64,000 nucleotides of DNA from positions 18,170 through 82,169 of the forward strand of contig JAUIHI010000031.1 of assembly GCA_030432295.1 (NCBI GenBank), written 5' to 3'. Shown here piece by piece: positions 16,857-24,843 of the stretch; the stretch's first letter is position 1, and each line of letters begins with the position of its first letter. Below the pieces are notes generated by a model, which saw only the letters and a list, made by a program, of their open reading frames with translations, did not search any database and was not told where the DNA came from. The position numbers were made by a program, and so were the translations under genes. Origin of the DNA: Anaerolineae bacterium. GTDB lineage: Bacteria; Chloroflexota; Anaerolineae; Caldilineales; Caldilineaceae.

Positions 16857-17687
16857 ATGGCCCACCCACTCCTCGACACATCCAAACTCTGCGTCCACAC
16901 AATTACCACAAAGCCCTGGCCGATTGAGACAGCCATCGAGCGCTTCTCGGCCCACGGAGTGAAAGGGATGACCGTCTGGCGGGACGCCCTGGCCGGACGG
17001 GACATCGCGGCCGCCGGCCAGCGTATGCGGGACGCGGGCATCGCCCCAGTCTCCCTCTGCCGGGGTGGATTCTTCCCCGCGGAGACAGTAGCGGGCCGGC
17101 AGGCCGCCATCGACGACAACCGGCGGGCCATCGACGAGGCCGCCGCGTTGGGCGCGCCGCTGATTGTGCTGGTCTGTGGCGCTGTGCCCGGCCAGCCGCT
17201 GGAAGTCAGCCGCCAGCAGATTCAGGAGGGCATCGAAGCGGTGCTGCCCCAGGCCGCGGCCGCGGGGGTGAAGCTGGCGGTCGAGCCGTTGCACCCGATG
17301 TACGCGGACAGCCGCTCGGCCATCAACACAATGCAGCAGGCCAACGACATCTGCGACGCCATCGACTCGCCCTTTGTAGGCGTGGCTGTGGATGTCTACC
17401 ACCTCTGGTGGGACCCTCAACTCCAGGCGGAAATTCGGCGCTGTGGAGAAGCGGAGCGCATCTTCGCCTTTCACATCTGCGACTGGCGCACGCCCACCGA
17501 AGATTTGCTCAACGACCGGGGGCTGATGGGCGAGGGCTGCATCCCCATCCGGCAGATTCGGGGCTGGGTGGAGGAGGCCGGATTCGACGGCTTCAACGAA
17601 GTGGAAATCTTCTCCACCCGTCTCTGGGCCGGAAATCAGGAAGAATTTTTGGGGCGGATTGTGGAAGCGTATTTGCAGAAATCTTGA
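16857..17687 (+). CDS. Sugar phosphate isomerase/epimerase-like TIM barrel
   Basis: 276 residues, AP-endonuclease-2/xylose-isomerase-like fold. Metal-site residues occur in the expected order: E in KLAVEPLHPMY, D in GVAVDVYHLWWDP, H in FAFHICDW, and E in FNEVEIFS. Such enzymes epimerise or isomerise sugars or sugar acids. GAGAAAGAG precedes ATG 16857. Cytoplasmic, no signal peptide. It follows the aldo-keto reductase across a palindromic repeat, so shared transcription is uncertain. Confidence 0.85.
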   Translation: MAHPLLDTSKLCVHTITTKPWPIETAIERFSAHGVKGMTVWRDALAGRDIAAAGQRMRDAGIAPVSLCRGGFFPAETVAGRQAAIDDNRRAIDEAAALGAPLIVLVCGAVPGQPLEVSRQQIQEGIEAVLPQAAAAGVKLAVEPLHPMYADSRSAINTMQQANDICDAIDSPFVGVAVDVYHLWWDPQLQAEIRRCGEAERIFAFHICDWRTPTEDLLNDRGLMGEGCIPIRQIRGWVEEAGFDGFNEVEIFSTRLWAGNQEEFLGRIVEAYLQKS

Positions 17688-17765
17688 AGACAGGACGGCG
17701 GACGGGAGACGATAGACGAACGAACGGCGAATTGGTTTGTCCTCCGCCTGTCTTCGTTCGGGCCA

Positions 17766-17832
17766 GTAGGTGCGGTTTCTAACCGCACATTTGGGGAATG
17801 TCCGGCAATGTGCGGTTAAAAACCGCACCTAC
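17766..17832. repeat. Double TGCGGTT hairpin repeat
   Basis: Two mini-palindromes, TGCGGTTTCTAACCGCA (17771-17787) and TGCGGTTAAAAACCGCA (17811-17827), are themselves inverted within a larger stem GTAGGTGCGGTTT/AAACCGCACCTAC (17766-17778 and 17820-17832). The right end supplies the stop codon of the sensor kinase gene (TAG, minus strand 17831-17829). Confidence 0.8.
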
Positions 17833-19241
17833 GACTCGTTGCGGCGCGGCGGCTGCAACGGCAGCGTCAATATAAAGACCGCGCCGCCGTCGGGCCGGTT
17901 GGCCGCTTCGATCTGCCCGCCCAGGAGTTGGGTCAATTCGTAGGTCAGAGCCAGCCCCAGGCCCACACTGCCCTGCTTCTGCTGGCGGGAGGGATCGGCC
18001 CGATAGAACGGCTCGAAAATCAGGCCCAGATGCGCCGGGTCGATCCCCGGCCCCCGGTCCCGGACTTCCACACGCATCCCCGACGGGCTTGAAGTCAGAA
18101 TCACCTCAATTGTGCCCCGCTCAGTATAGGCGATGGCATTCTCCAGCAAATTCAGCACAATCTGCGTCAGACAATCGGCATCGGTGGCGAGCAGGGCCGT
18201 CGGCGGCGTTTCCACGCGCACCCGCACTGCGCTGGTTTCGGGGTCGGGAGCCACTACCTCGGCCAGGGTGTGCAGCAGCCCGGCTACATCCGTAGGAGCA
18301 AAAGTGAGTACCTGCTGTCCACCTTCGGCCCGGGCCAGGGCCAACATCCGCCCGATCAGCCGCTGCATCCGCTCGGCTTCGGCCTGGACCCGGGCCAGAC
18401 TTTCCCGATAGGCTTCGGATGTGCGAGGCCGGTGCAGGGACAACTCTGCCTGGCCCAGAATGGCGGTGACGGGTGTGCGGAGCTCGTGGGAGGCGTCGGC
18501 GGTGAAGCGGCGCTGGCGGGCGAAGGCGTCGGCCAGCCGGTCCAGCGTGGCGTTGAAGGCCAGGGCCAGCCCCTGCACTTCATCCCGGGTGGAGGGCACA
18601 GGCAGGCGGCCCTCGGCCAGGGAATCGGCGCTGATGGCCGCCGCGCTTTCGGTCATATCGGCCAGAGGACGCAGCGCCCGCCGGGTGGCAAAAAGACCGG
18701 CAATGACCGCGACCAGCAGGGCCAGGGGCATAGCAATCAGCAGACTGCTGCGGATTTGGCCCAGAATTTCCAGCACTTCTGTGGGGATGACACCGGCCTG
18801 GACGTAGCCGATTTTAAGGGAATCCCGACTATTGGAGGTTGCGTAGATGGGCTGGGTCAGAACCCGCAGGAGTTGTCCGTCGTCACTGCGCTGGTTGAGC
18901 GCCATGCCCCGGTCCCGCTCTGTGAGGGATTTGGGCAGCACAGGGATATTCTGGAAAGTGCCGATGCCGCTGAGAACAGTCCCCTGCGCATCCAGCAGGC
19001 GGACAAAGCCACTGGATTCGGGGTCACCGGGCAGGTCGCGGTCGTCAAAGGGGGAGCGGGGAGGACGGTTCTCCGCGGTCATACGCTCGATGACGTGGCG
19101 TGTGCTCTGGGCCAACTCCCCATCGATCTGTTCGTAGAGATGAACGACAAAATTGGTGGTAATGACACCGACGAGGACAATCAGTGTGAGCAGGAAAACC
19201 AGTGCATTGACCAGTACGAGGCGATGGCGCAGGCTAAACAT
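17829..19241 (-). CDS. Two-component sensor histidine kinase
   Basis: 470 residues: TM1 about 9-30, extracytoplasmic sensor about 31-165 without an obvious known fold, TM2 about 166-186, HAMP 187-245, phospho-acceptor H252 in SHELRTPVTA, then HATPase_c with N-box LNLLENAIAYT, G1 DRGPGIDPAHLG and G2 GSVGLGLAL. Membrane-bound. Starts 3 bases after the stop of the OmpR-type regulator gene, so the two are an operon and a cognate pair. The signal is unknown; the upstream haem/ApbE operon on the same strand is a plausible functional link. Confidence 0.93.
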   Translation of the reverse strand: MFSLRHRLVLVNALVFLLTLIVLVGVITTNFVVHLYEQIDGELAQSTRHVIERMTAENRPPRSPFDDRDLPGDPESSGFVRLLDAQGTVLSGIGTFQNIPVLPKSLTERDRGMALNQRSDDGQLLRVLTQPIYATSNSRDSLKIGYVQAGVIPTEVLEILGQIRSSLLIAMPLALLVAVIAGLFATRRALRPLADMTESAAAISADSLAEGRLPVPSTRDEVQGLALAFNATLDRLADAFARQRRFTADASHELRTPVTAILGQAELSLHRPRTSEAYRESLARVQAEAERMQRLIGRMLALARAEGGQQVLTFAPTDVAGLLHTLAEVVAPDPETSAVRVRVETPPTALLATDADCLTQIVLNLLENAIAYTERGTIEVILTSSPSGMRVEVRDRGPGIDPAHLGLIFEPFYRADPSRQQKQGSVGLGLALTYELTQLLGGQIEAANRPDGGAVFILTLPLQPPRRNES

Positions 19242-19244
19242 TGG

Positions 19245-19922
19245 CTACTCTTCCGCGGACAGTTTGTAGCCCGCGCCGCGCACGGTGCGGATGAGTTGGG
19301 CGGTGTGGCCGTCATCCAATTTGCGGCGTAGATAGCCCACATAGACATCCACGATATTGGAGTGGTTGTAGAAGTCGTAGCCCCAGACGTGCTCACCGAT
19401 TTGGGTGCGGCTGAGCACCTGTTCGGGATGCAGCAGAAAAAATTCCAGGAGGGCGAACTCTTTGCTCGTCAATTCAGCGCTCTGCTCCCCGCGCTTGACC
19501 TGGCGGGTCAGCCGGTTGAGGGAGAGATCGGCGAAGGCCAGTTCGTCCGGGTTGCCAGTCCGGTCAAAGGCCCGGGTGCGGGCGCGGATGCGGGCCAACA
19601 GTTCCTGATAGGCGAAGGGTTTGACCAGATAGTCGTCCGCGCCGCTGTCCAGGCCGTCCACCCGATCTTTCACCGCGTCCAGGGCGGTGAGCATCAGAAT
19701 CGGCGTGGCGATGCCCCGCTGGCGCAGGGCACGGGAGACCTGGCGACCGTCCATTTTGGGCAGAAGGACGTCGAGCAGAATCAGGTCGTATTCGTAGGTC
19801 TGGGCAAAATCGAGCGCGGTTTCGCCGTCGCCCACCGCATCGACGGCGAAACCTTCTTCTGTCAGTCCCTGCTGGATAAAGGCCGAGACGTTTTCTTCAT
19901 CTTCCACCAGCAAAATCCGCAT
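19245..19922 (-). CDS. OmpR/PhoB-family response regulator
   Basis: 225 residues from ATG 19922 (GGGGA about 8 bases upstream; a further ATG at 19937 is possible). Receiver domain 1-120 with acidic pocket EDEE, phospho-acceptor D51 (LLDVLLP), T in MLTALD and K in LVKPF. Winged-helix DNA-binding domain 130-225 (ELTSKEFALLEFFLLHPEQVLSR...VDVYVGYLRRKL...IRTVRGAGYKL). First gene of a two-gene operon with the kinase. Its leader contains a perfect 31-bp palindrome at 19964-20032. Confidence 0.93.
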   Translation of the reverse strand: MRILLVEDEENVSAFIQQGLTEEGFAVDAVGDGETALDFAQTYEYDLILLDVLLPKMDGRQVSRALRQRGIATPILMLTALDAVKDRVDGLDSGADDYLVKPFAYQELLARIRARTRAFDRTGNPDELAFADLSLNRLTRQVKRGEQSAELTSKEFALLEFFLLHPEQVLSRTQIGEHVWGYDFYNHSNIVDVYVGYLRRKLDDGHTAQLIRTVRGAGYKLSAEE

Positions 19923-19963
19923 CTGCCGAATCCCCATCTCCCGTTGGTCTGCTCTGAAACAGC

Positions 19964-20032
19964 TTGTATACACGGATAGAAAGGAACACAGATTTTAGAG
20001 TAATCTGTGTTCCTTTCTATCCGTGTATACAA
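19964..20032. repeat. Perfect 31-bp inverted repeat with 7-base loop
   Basis: Arms 19964-19994 and 20002-20032 are exact reverse complements, starting TTGTATACACGGATAGAAAG; loop TTAGAGT. The arms carry the ACACGGAT...ACACAGATT motif of other intergenic repeats here. It separates the haem-protein operon (stop at 20100) from the regulator gene and could end the first transcript or be a protein-binding site. GTATAC occurs in both ends. Confidence 0.85.
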
Positions 20033-20099
20033 AATTTCCATCCCCTGTAGCACACGAAAGCGTATGCAGAACTGATTATAGCCGGTTCGCCCGGTATTC

Positions 20100-20921
20100 T
20101 CAACGACGGTCGGGCTGCGCGACTACGCGAGAGGCGTGAGCCACGCGTTGCGCCTGTGCTGCGCGTGCCGCTTCCACGCGCTGGGACGGTACGGGAACGC
20201 GCGGAGGCCGGTTGGGATTCATCGGCCCAACCGATCGGTTCAACGCTCGCCTTTTGGCCCGCTGACTCTCCACTATGCGCAGGATTGTCAGCCCCAGCAC
20301 CGCAACCAGACTCCCTGTGTACATCCACCAGAGGGGCACGCTGTCTGTGCCCGCTAGCAGGCTATGCGCGGTTGCCAGAACGAAAGCCACGAAACTGGTG
20401 TAGTGGAGCGTGCGGAAGTTCTCCTGTCCCAGATGGCTGCGAGCGTAGAAGCTCAGGCTCAACAGAAACATCAGATAGAGCGCAATGATTCCGAGACCGA
20501 CGGGTATGGGTCGATAATCCGAAAGAAAGGGGATGAAAACCCGGGGCAGGTCGAATTCTGTGTAGCTGTCGCCGACCAGAACGATGCCGTGCAGCAGGGA
20601 CAGCCCCAGCCCAAACCAACTGAGAAAGCTGTGCAGCCCCAAAGAGAGCAGGGGCGAAATGTGCGCCCGGAAGAGATTTCCGCTCTGCACCAGGCCCAGC
20701 AGCACGCTCAGAGTAATCAGCACATAGGCCACTACACCGCTGCTGCGGGAGATGAACCAATAGGCTTTCTCGCTGGCCTGGGGCAGGAAAAGGCCGATAG
20801 TCAACAGGCCGATCACACCGACCAGACTGAGAGACAAAACCAGGACCAGTGTGCCAAAGGCCATCCACGGGCTAGGCGGGGATTCGGAATCGTTCGCCAA
20901 AGTTGCTTGTATGGGGGACAT
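20100..20921 (-). CDS. Ferric reductase-like transmembrane haem protein
   Basis: 273 residues. ATG 20921 is preferred since AAGGAGG lies 6 bases upstream (an ATG at 20927 directly abuts it). Six hydrophobic helices; four His in two pairs, H97/H111 and H173/H186, with the 13-14 residue spacing that in FRD/YedZ-type proteins coordinates two stacked haems across the membrane. No FAD/NADPH-binding C-terminal domain: after about residue 220 comes a basic Arg/Ala/Pro tail. Thus a bare membrane electron conduit. The start overlaps the ApbE gene by 50 bases, so expression is coupled. Known relatives include MsrQ, but no msrP is present. Confidence 0.85.
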   Translation of the reverse strand: MSPIQATLANDSESPPSPWMAFGTLVLVLSLSLVGVIGLLTIGLFLPQASEKAYWFISRSSGVVAYVLITLSVLLGLVQSGNLFRAHISPLLSLGLHSFLSWFGLGLSLLHGIVLVGDSYTEFDLPRVFIPFLSDYRPIPVGLGIIALYLMFLLSLSFYARSHLGQENFRTLHYTSFVAFVLATAHSLLAGTDSVPLWWMYTGSLVAVLGLTILRIVESQRAKRRALNRSVGPMNPNRPPRVPVPSQRVEAARAAQAQRVAHASRVVAQPDRR

Positions 20922-21879
20922 AGCCATCCTCCTTGAATGAACCGCTGGTGCGTTGGCTACCATCAGCCAGAACCAGCAGTGCGGAAATATCGGACAGTCG
21001 GTTCAGATAGGCCAGCCCCGCCTGCTCGCCCAGAATCAGCGCAGTTTTGGCGTGGATTTCAGCATCGGGCAGATGGGGCGCAACGACCGTCGCACTCAGA
21101 ATATTCGTCTGCGCCGGCGCGCCTGTGCGCGGATCGATCAGGTGATGGGCGGACTGGCCGTCGTGTATCCAGCGCCGCCGCGCCCGGCTGGAGGTCGCCA
21201 CCGCCCGGTTGGAGAGGGGCAGATAGGCGATGTCCTGCGCTGGCGAAAGCGGATCGGCTACGCTGACCGTCCACGGCCCATCCGGCGGCGAGCCGACACA
21301 GGCCACATCGCCGCCCGCATCGACCAGCGCCGGTCCCAGCGCGCCGAGCCGGTAGGCCGCCTGCTGGATTGTCCAGCCCTTGGCGATGCCGCCCAGATCG
21401 AGGCCGACGCCTGCGGGCAGGTGAATCTGCCGTCCAGGGCCGAGACGAATTCCGTCTGCATCCGGCCCGCGGGATTGACTCTCCGCGGGAAGAGGCTGTC
21501 GGTCGGTGTGCGCCAGAATCTGCGCGTCAGCACCAACGGCGATCTGATCGAATGAGCGGTCATAGCCAGCCCCGATCAGCGCATTCAGGATCGTCGGATC
21601 GAAGATGCCAACCGTGCGCGTGCGCCAATCCAGCGCGCTTTTCACCAATTCGTAGAGCATCGGCGAGGCGTTGAAAGGGCGACCGGCCTGCCGGTTGAGG
21701 CGGGACAGCTCCGTGCTGGGGCGAAAGCGACTCAGCCGGGCTTCGGTCTGGTGGAAAAAGCGTTCGGCGTAGGCCAACGCTCGCTCCGCCCGTTGCTCAT
21801 CTTTGTGCCAGAGCCAGAAGGCGACATCCGTTCCCATGGCCCGGAATTCTCGGAAAAACTCACGCAATTCGCTTGACAT
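20872..21879 (-). CDS. ApbE-family FAD:protein FMN transferase
   Basis: 335 residues from ATG 21879, which overlaps the preceding stop (TGATG). ApbE landmarks: MGTDVAFWLW near the N-terminus, SRFRPSTELSRLNR, GLDLGGIAKGWTIQQA for flavin binding, VDAGGDVACVG, HHLIDPRTGAPA and late AEIHAKTALILG. The family covalently attaches FMN to a Thr/Ser of an acceptor protein. There is no signal peptide or lipobox, unlike most exported ApbE proteins, so a cytoplasmic location is inferred. No protein in this operon shows an FMN-binding domain or (S/T)GAT-type acceptor motif, so the target is unidentified. Confidence 0.9.
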   Translation of the reverse strand: MSSELREFFREFRAMGTDVAFWLWHKDEQRAERALAYAERFFHQTEARLSRFRPSTELSRLNRQAGRPFNASPMLYELVKSALDWRTRTVGIFDPTILNALIGAGYDRSFDQIAVGADAQILAHTDRQPLPAESQSRGPDADGIRLGPGRQIHLPAGVGLDLGGIAKGWTIQQAAYRLGALGPALVDAGGDVACVGSPPDGPWTVSVADPLSPAQDIAYLPLSNRAVATSSRARRRWIHDGQSAHHLIDPRTGAPAQTNILSATVVAPHLPDAEIHAKTALILGEQAGLAYLNRLSDISALLVLADGSQRTSGSFKEDGYVPHTSNFGERFRIPA

Positions 21880-22478
21880 CAGGACCCTCGGCTGCGCCCC
21901 CGGCGATTGACCGGCTGGGGTTCCATTGTGGGGTCCATCCCCTGCTCGATCAGCGGTATGTCCGTTCCGAGCACATACCAGAGCGTGCCGTTTTCGTCCT
22001 GCACCACCGCCATCGGTTCGCCGGTCTGGGACTCCGTCCACTGGACAATATCCAGTGTGAAGAGCACCTCCGGCGTGGCAGTGGGAGCGGGCGTAGCGGT
22101 TGGCTCCGTCGTAGCGGTCGGTTCGGCTGCGACGGGTGGCTCGGCTGTGACAGTTGGCACAGTGCTGGTATTGGCTGTGCTGTCAGCCGGAGCCACGGGC
22201 TGGACTGTGCTCGTAGCCAGATTCTGCACAGGCGCGCTCTGGGCAATAGAAGCAACCTCATTCGTGGGCTGGGATGCTGCGACTGCTGGGGCAGCGCTGA
22301 GAAATGCCGTCGACGGCAGCGGATCCACAGTGGCGTTGCGCGCCTCCGCGGCGGAGAGCAGCCCCCATCCGGCCAAAGTCAGGCTGACTGCACCAACCGT
22401 TGCCGTAAGTTTCAGGGATGTGAGCAGCGTTTTCGAGTGATTACGCTTGCGGGAAGAGTTCTGCTGTTCGTGTGTCAT
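21879..22478 (-). CDS. Membrane-anchored protein with Thr/Pro/Ala linker
   Basis: 199 residues: a basic cytoplasmic start (MTHEQQNSSRKRNHSK), one hydrophobic segment about 22-44, a long Ala/Thr/Pro/Val linker (45-140), then a small conserved-looking domain with FTLDIVQWTESQTGEPMAVVQDENGTLWYVLGTD and a basic tail. Predicted to be outside the membrane. No family recognised. Second of four overlapping genes (small membrane protein, this one, ApbE, haem protein); its stop overlaps the ApbE start by one base. May be a partner or sensor of the redox module; inference only. Confidence 0.7.
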   Translation of the reverse strand: MTHEQQNSSRKRNHSKTLLTSLKLTATVGAVSLTLAGWGLLSAAEARNATVDPLPSTAFLSAAPAVAASQPTNEVASIAQSAPVQNLATSTVQPVAPADSTANTSTVPTVTAEPPVAAEPTATTEPTATPAPTATPEVLFTLDIVQWTESQTGEPMAVVQDENGTLWYVLGTDIPLIEQGMDPTMEPQPVNRRGRSRGS

Positions 22479-22480
22479 AT

Positions 22481-22696
22481 TTAGCCTCCCTGGCCTACGG
22501 TCACACTGACAGGCAGAGACAATACCGGCACTTCCTGGATTTGCTCGTTGGCCTGTTGTGGACTGACGGTCTGAACGGCATAGCCGACGATCCCAATCGA
22601 TGTGGATGCCAGCATCACCAGCGCGGTCAGCACAAAGGCGAACATCGCCAGGTCTGCTTTTCGTTTTGCGATAAATGATTTCTTTGTCACTTTCAT
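22481..22696 (-). CDS. Small single-pass membrane protein
   Basis: 71 residues: basic start MKVTKKSFIAKRKADLA, one transmembrane helix about 17-42 (MFAFVLTALVMLASTSIGIVGYAV), then a short outer tail ending SLPVSVTVGQGG. First gene of the ApbE/haem-protein operon; the next start is 2 bases after its stop. No family recognised. Its place and size suggest a small subunit of the membrane complex. Confidence 0.7.
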   Translation of the reverse strand: MKVTKKSFIAKRKADLAMFAFVLTALVMLASTSIGIVGYAVQTVSPQQANEQIQEVPVLSLPVSVTVGQGG

Positions 22697-22837
22697 TCTC
22701 CTCTTTGGAATTTGATTCCGGACCTGTTCAGGCTCAGATTCAATTGCAATTGTATCCCGGCCGGATGAGGAAAAGATAAGAAGCGTCTAAGAATTTTCTC
22801 ATAATTGGTTTGCACGCCGTACGGTGCTCCCAGCAGA

Positions 22838-22866
22838 TTGCCCCATCCGATTGGATATGCTATTCT
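22838..22866 (+). promoter_or_regulatory. Candidate promoter for the Gfo/Idh oxidoreductase gene
   Basis: TTGCCC (22838-22843), 17-base spacer, TATTCT (22861-22866), about 109 bases before the start codon at 22975, in the 278-base divergent region 22697-22974. The palindrome CAATTGCAATTG lies nearby at about 22741-22752. Confidence 0.45.
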
Positions 22867-22974
22867 GGTGCAAGCATTTCTAACCCGCATCTCACCCACC
22901 TTTTTGCACCCCGCGGGACCAACAATTCGGCCTCCTTCGGGTGCCTCCACTTTTTGGATAGGAGCTTTCGTCCA

Positions 22975-24126
22975 ATGGCAATCATTCCAATCCGCGTAGT
23001 GATGAACGGCGTCACCGGACGTATGGGCACAAACCAACATCTGGTGCGCTCGATTTTGGCGATTCGTGAGCAGGGCGGCGTTGTCACCGCCAACGGCGAC
23101 CGCATTATGTCGGAGCCGGTGCTGGTGGGGCGCAACACAGACAAACTCCAGCGGCTGGCCGCGGCCCACGGCGTGGAGCGTTGGACCACCGATCTGGACA
23201 GCGCGTTGGCCGACGACGAGAACAAAATCTATTTCGATGCGCTGGCGACGAACCTGCGGGTGGAGAATACGCTGAAGGCTATCGCTGCGGGCAAGGCCGT
23301 CTACTGCGAGAAGCCCACCGCGGCTTCCACCGCCGAGGCCGTGCGCCTGGCCCAGGCCGCCCGGGACGCGGGGGTCAAAAACGGCGTCGTCCAGGACAAA
23401 CTCTTTCTGCCCGGTCTGCTCAAACTGAAATATCTCATCGATACCGGCTTCTTTGGCCGCATTCTCTCTGTGCGGGGCGAGTTTGGCTATTGGGTCTTCG
23501 ACGGCATCGACCAGCCTGCCCAGCGCCCCTCCTGGAACTATCAGAAGAAAGAGAGCGGCGGCATTATTCTGGATATGTTCGCCCACTGGCGCTACGTCAT
23601 CGACAATCTCTTCGGGCCGATCAGCAGCCTCACCTGTATGGGCGCGGTCCATTTGCCCGACCGGGTGGACGAGCGGGGCGAGCGTTACGCGGCGGATGCG
23701 GACGACGCTGCCTACGCTATCTTCGAGTTGGCGAACGGCGTCGTCTGCCAGTTCAATTCCTCGTGGACGACCCGTGTGCGCCGGGACGATCTACTGACTG
23801 TGCATGTGGACGGGACACGGGGCAGCGCGGTAGCCGGTCTGCGCGAGTGTGTGGTCCAGGGCGATGCCTACACGCCCAAGCCGGTCTGGAACCCGGACAT
23901 CACCCAGCCAATTAAATTCTTCGACACCTGGCAGTGGATGCCCAACAACCGGCTCTACGACAACGCCTTCAAAATCCAGTGGGAAGCCTTCCTGCGCCAT
24001 GTGGTCGAGGATACCCCCTTCCGCTGGGATTTGATGGAAGGAGCGAAGGGCGTGCAGTTGGCAGAACTGGGCTATCAGGCCTGGAACGAGCGGCGCTGGG
24101 TGGACGTGCCGGAGTTGGGAGAGTAG
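22975..24126 (+). CDS. Gfo/Idh/MocA family oxidoreductase
   Basis: 383 residues; ATG 22975 with GGAG at 22961-22964. Rossmann start with a variant nucleotide-binding loop ([14 protein letters not shown]), the family EKP motif ([12 protein letters not shown]), then the alpha/beta substrate domain with [20 protein letters not shown], where the usual catalytic D-x-x-x-H is D-M-F-A-H. NAD(P)-dependent oxidation or reduction of sugars or inositols. Likely in sugar use along with the epimerase and aldo-keto reductase further left. Cytoplasmic. Confidence 0.88.
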   Translation: MAIIPIRVVMNGVTGRMGTNQHLVRSILAIREQGGVVTANGDRIMSEPVLVGRNTDKLQRLAAAHGVERWTTDLDSALADDENKIYFDALATNLRVENTLKAIAAGKAVYCEKPTAASTAEAVRLAQAARDAGVKNGVVQDKLFLPGLLKLKYLIDTGFFGRILSVRGEFGYWVFDGIDQPAQRPSWNYQKKESGGIILDMFAHWRYVIDNLFGPISSLTCMGAVHLPDRVDERGERYAADADDAAYAIFELANGVVCQFNSSWTTRVRRDDLLTVHVDGTRGSAVAGLRECVVQGDAYTPKPVWNPDITQPIKFFDTWQWMPNNRLYDNAFKIQWEAFLRHVVEDTPFRWDLMEGAKGVQLAELGYQAWNERRWVDVPELGE

Positions 24127-24167
24127 AAGCGTGTGGTGCGGGCCAGTAGAATCGAGGCGATAGTCTT

Positions 24168-24479
24168 ATGGAAGCAGTGCTGGATCGTCACATTGAAGTT
24201 ACATCGACTGTGCGGGGTGGACGCCCCCACATCGCAGGGACCCGCATTTCGGTTGCGGATGTGGCCCTGATGCACCTGCGCCTCAATCACAGCCTTCCCG
24301 AAATCGTCGGGCGTTTTGACCTGTCGCCTGCTGATGTCTACGCGGCTATGGCCTGGTATTACGACCACCAGGCCGAGATCGACGCCGATATTGCCGCCGA
24401 CGAAGCCTTTGCCGCCGCGTTTGAAGAGCAGCATCCGTCCCTGCTAAGGGCAAAGCTGGCGTCTCTCCAAAATGGCTGA
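24168..24479 (+). CDS. DUF433 antitoxin
   Basis: 103 residues with the DUF433 core: HIEVTSTVRGGRPHIAGTRISVADVA, then LPEIVGRFDLSPADVYAAMAWYYDH (small helix-turn-helix). Such proteins act as antitoxin and repressor. The stop overlaps the next start by 8 bases, the usual order antitoxin-then-toxin. Confidence 0.85.
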   Translation: MEAVLDRHIEVTSTVRGGRPHIAGTRISVADVALMHLRLNHSLPEIVGRFDLSPADVYAAMAWYYDHQAEIDADIAADEAFAAAFEEQHPSLLRAKLASLQNG

Positions 24480-24807
24480 ACGTATACGCTTTCATTTGGA
24501 CGAGCATATGGATTTGGATATCGCCAGGGCTTTGCGGCGGCAAGGCATTGACGTGACGACAACAATTGAAGCCAGATTACGTACGAAAAGCGATGCGGAC
24601 CAGTGGGAATATGTCCAGCAAAGCGAACGGGTGATTGTGACCCACGACGCCGATTTTCTTCGGCTCTCGGCCAAAAACCCTTCCCATCCGGGCGTTGCCT
24701 ATTGCCGGATGGGAAGTCGTTCTTTGGGTGAGATGATCCGCAGTTTGATGTTGATCTACGAAATTTTGACACCGGACGAGATGCGCGGCCGCGTTGAGTA
24801 TCTGTAG
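24472..24807 (+). CDS. DUF5615 PIN-like toxin
   Basis: 111 residues; PIN-like start RFHLDEHMDLDIARALRRQGIDVTT with acidic residues D and E, and later VIVTHDADFLRL with the acidic pair of the nuclease site. This is the Mut7-C/DUF5615 type toxin coupled to DUF433 antitoxins. Predicted ribonuclease in a type II toxin-antitoxin pair with the preceding gene. Confidence 0.85.
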   Translation: MAERIRFHLDEHMDLDIARALRRQGIDVTTTIEARLRTKSDADQWEYVQQSERVIVTHDADFLRLSAKNPSHPGVAYCRMGSRSLGEMIRSLMLIYEILTPDEMRGRVEYL

Positions 24808-24843
24808 TCTGCACAGAACCCCACTGTTTGGAGAAGTCACCTT

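Noticed and set aside
22693..23652. Minus-strand open frame of about 320 codons
   Set aside because: Antisense to the Gfo/Idh oxidoreductase; no family features.
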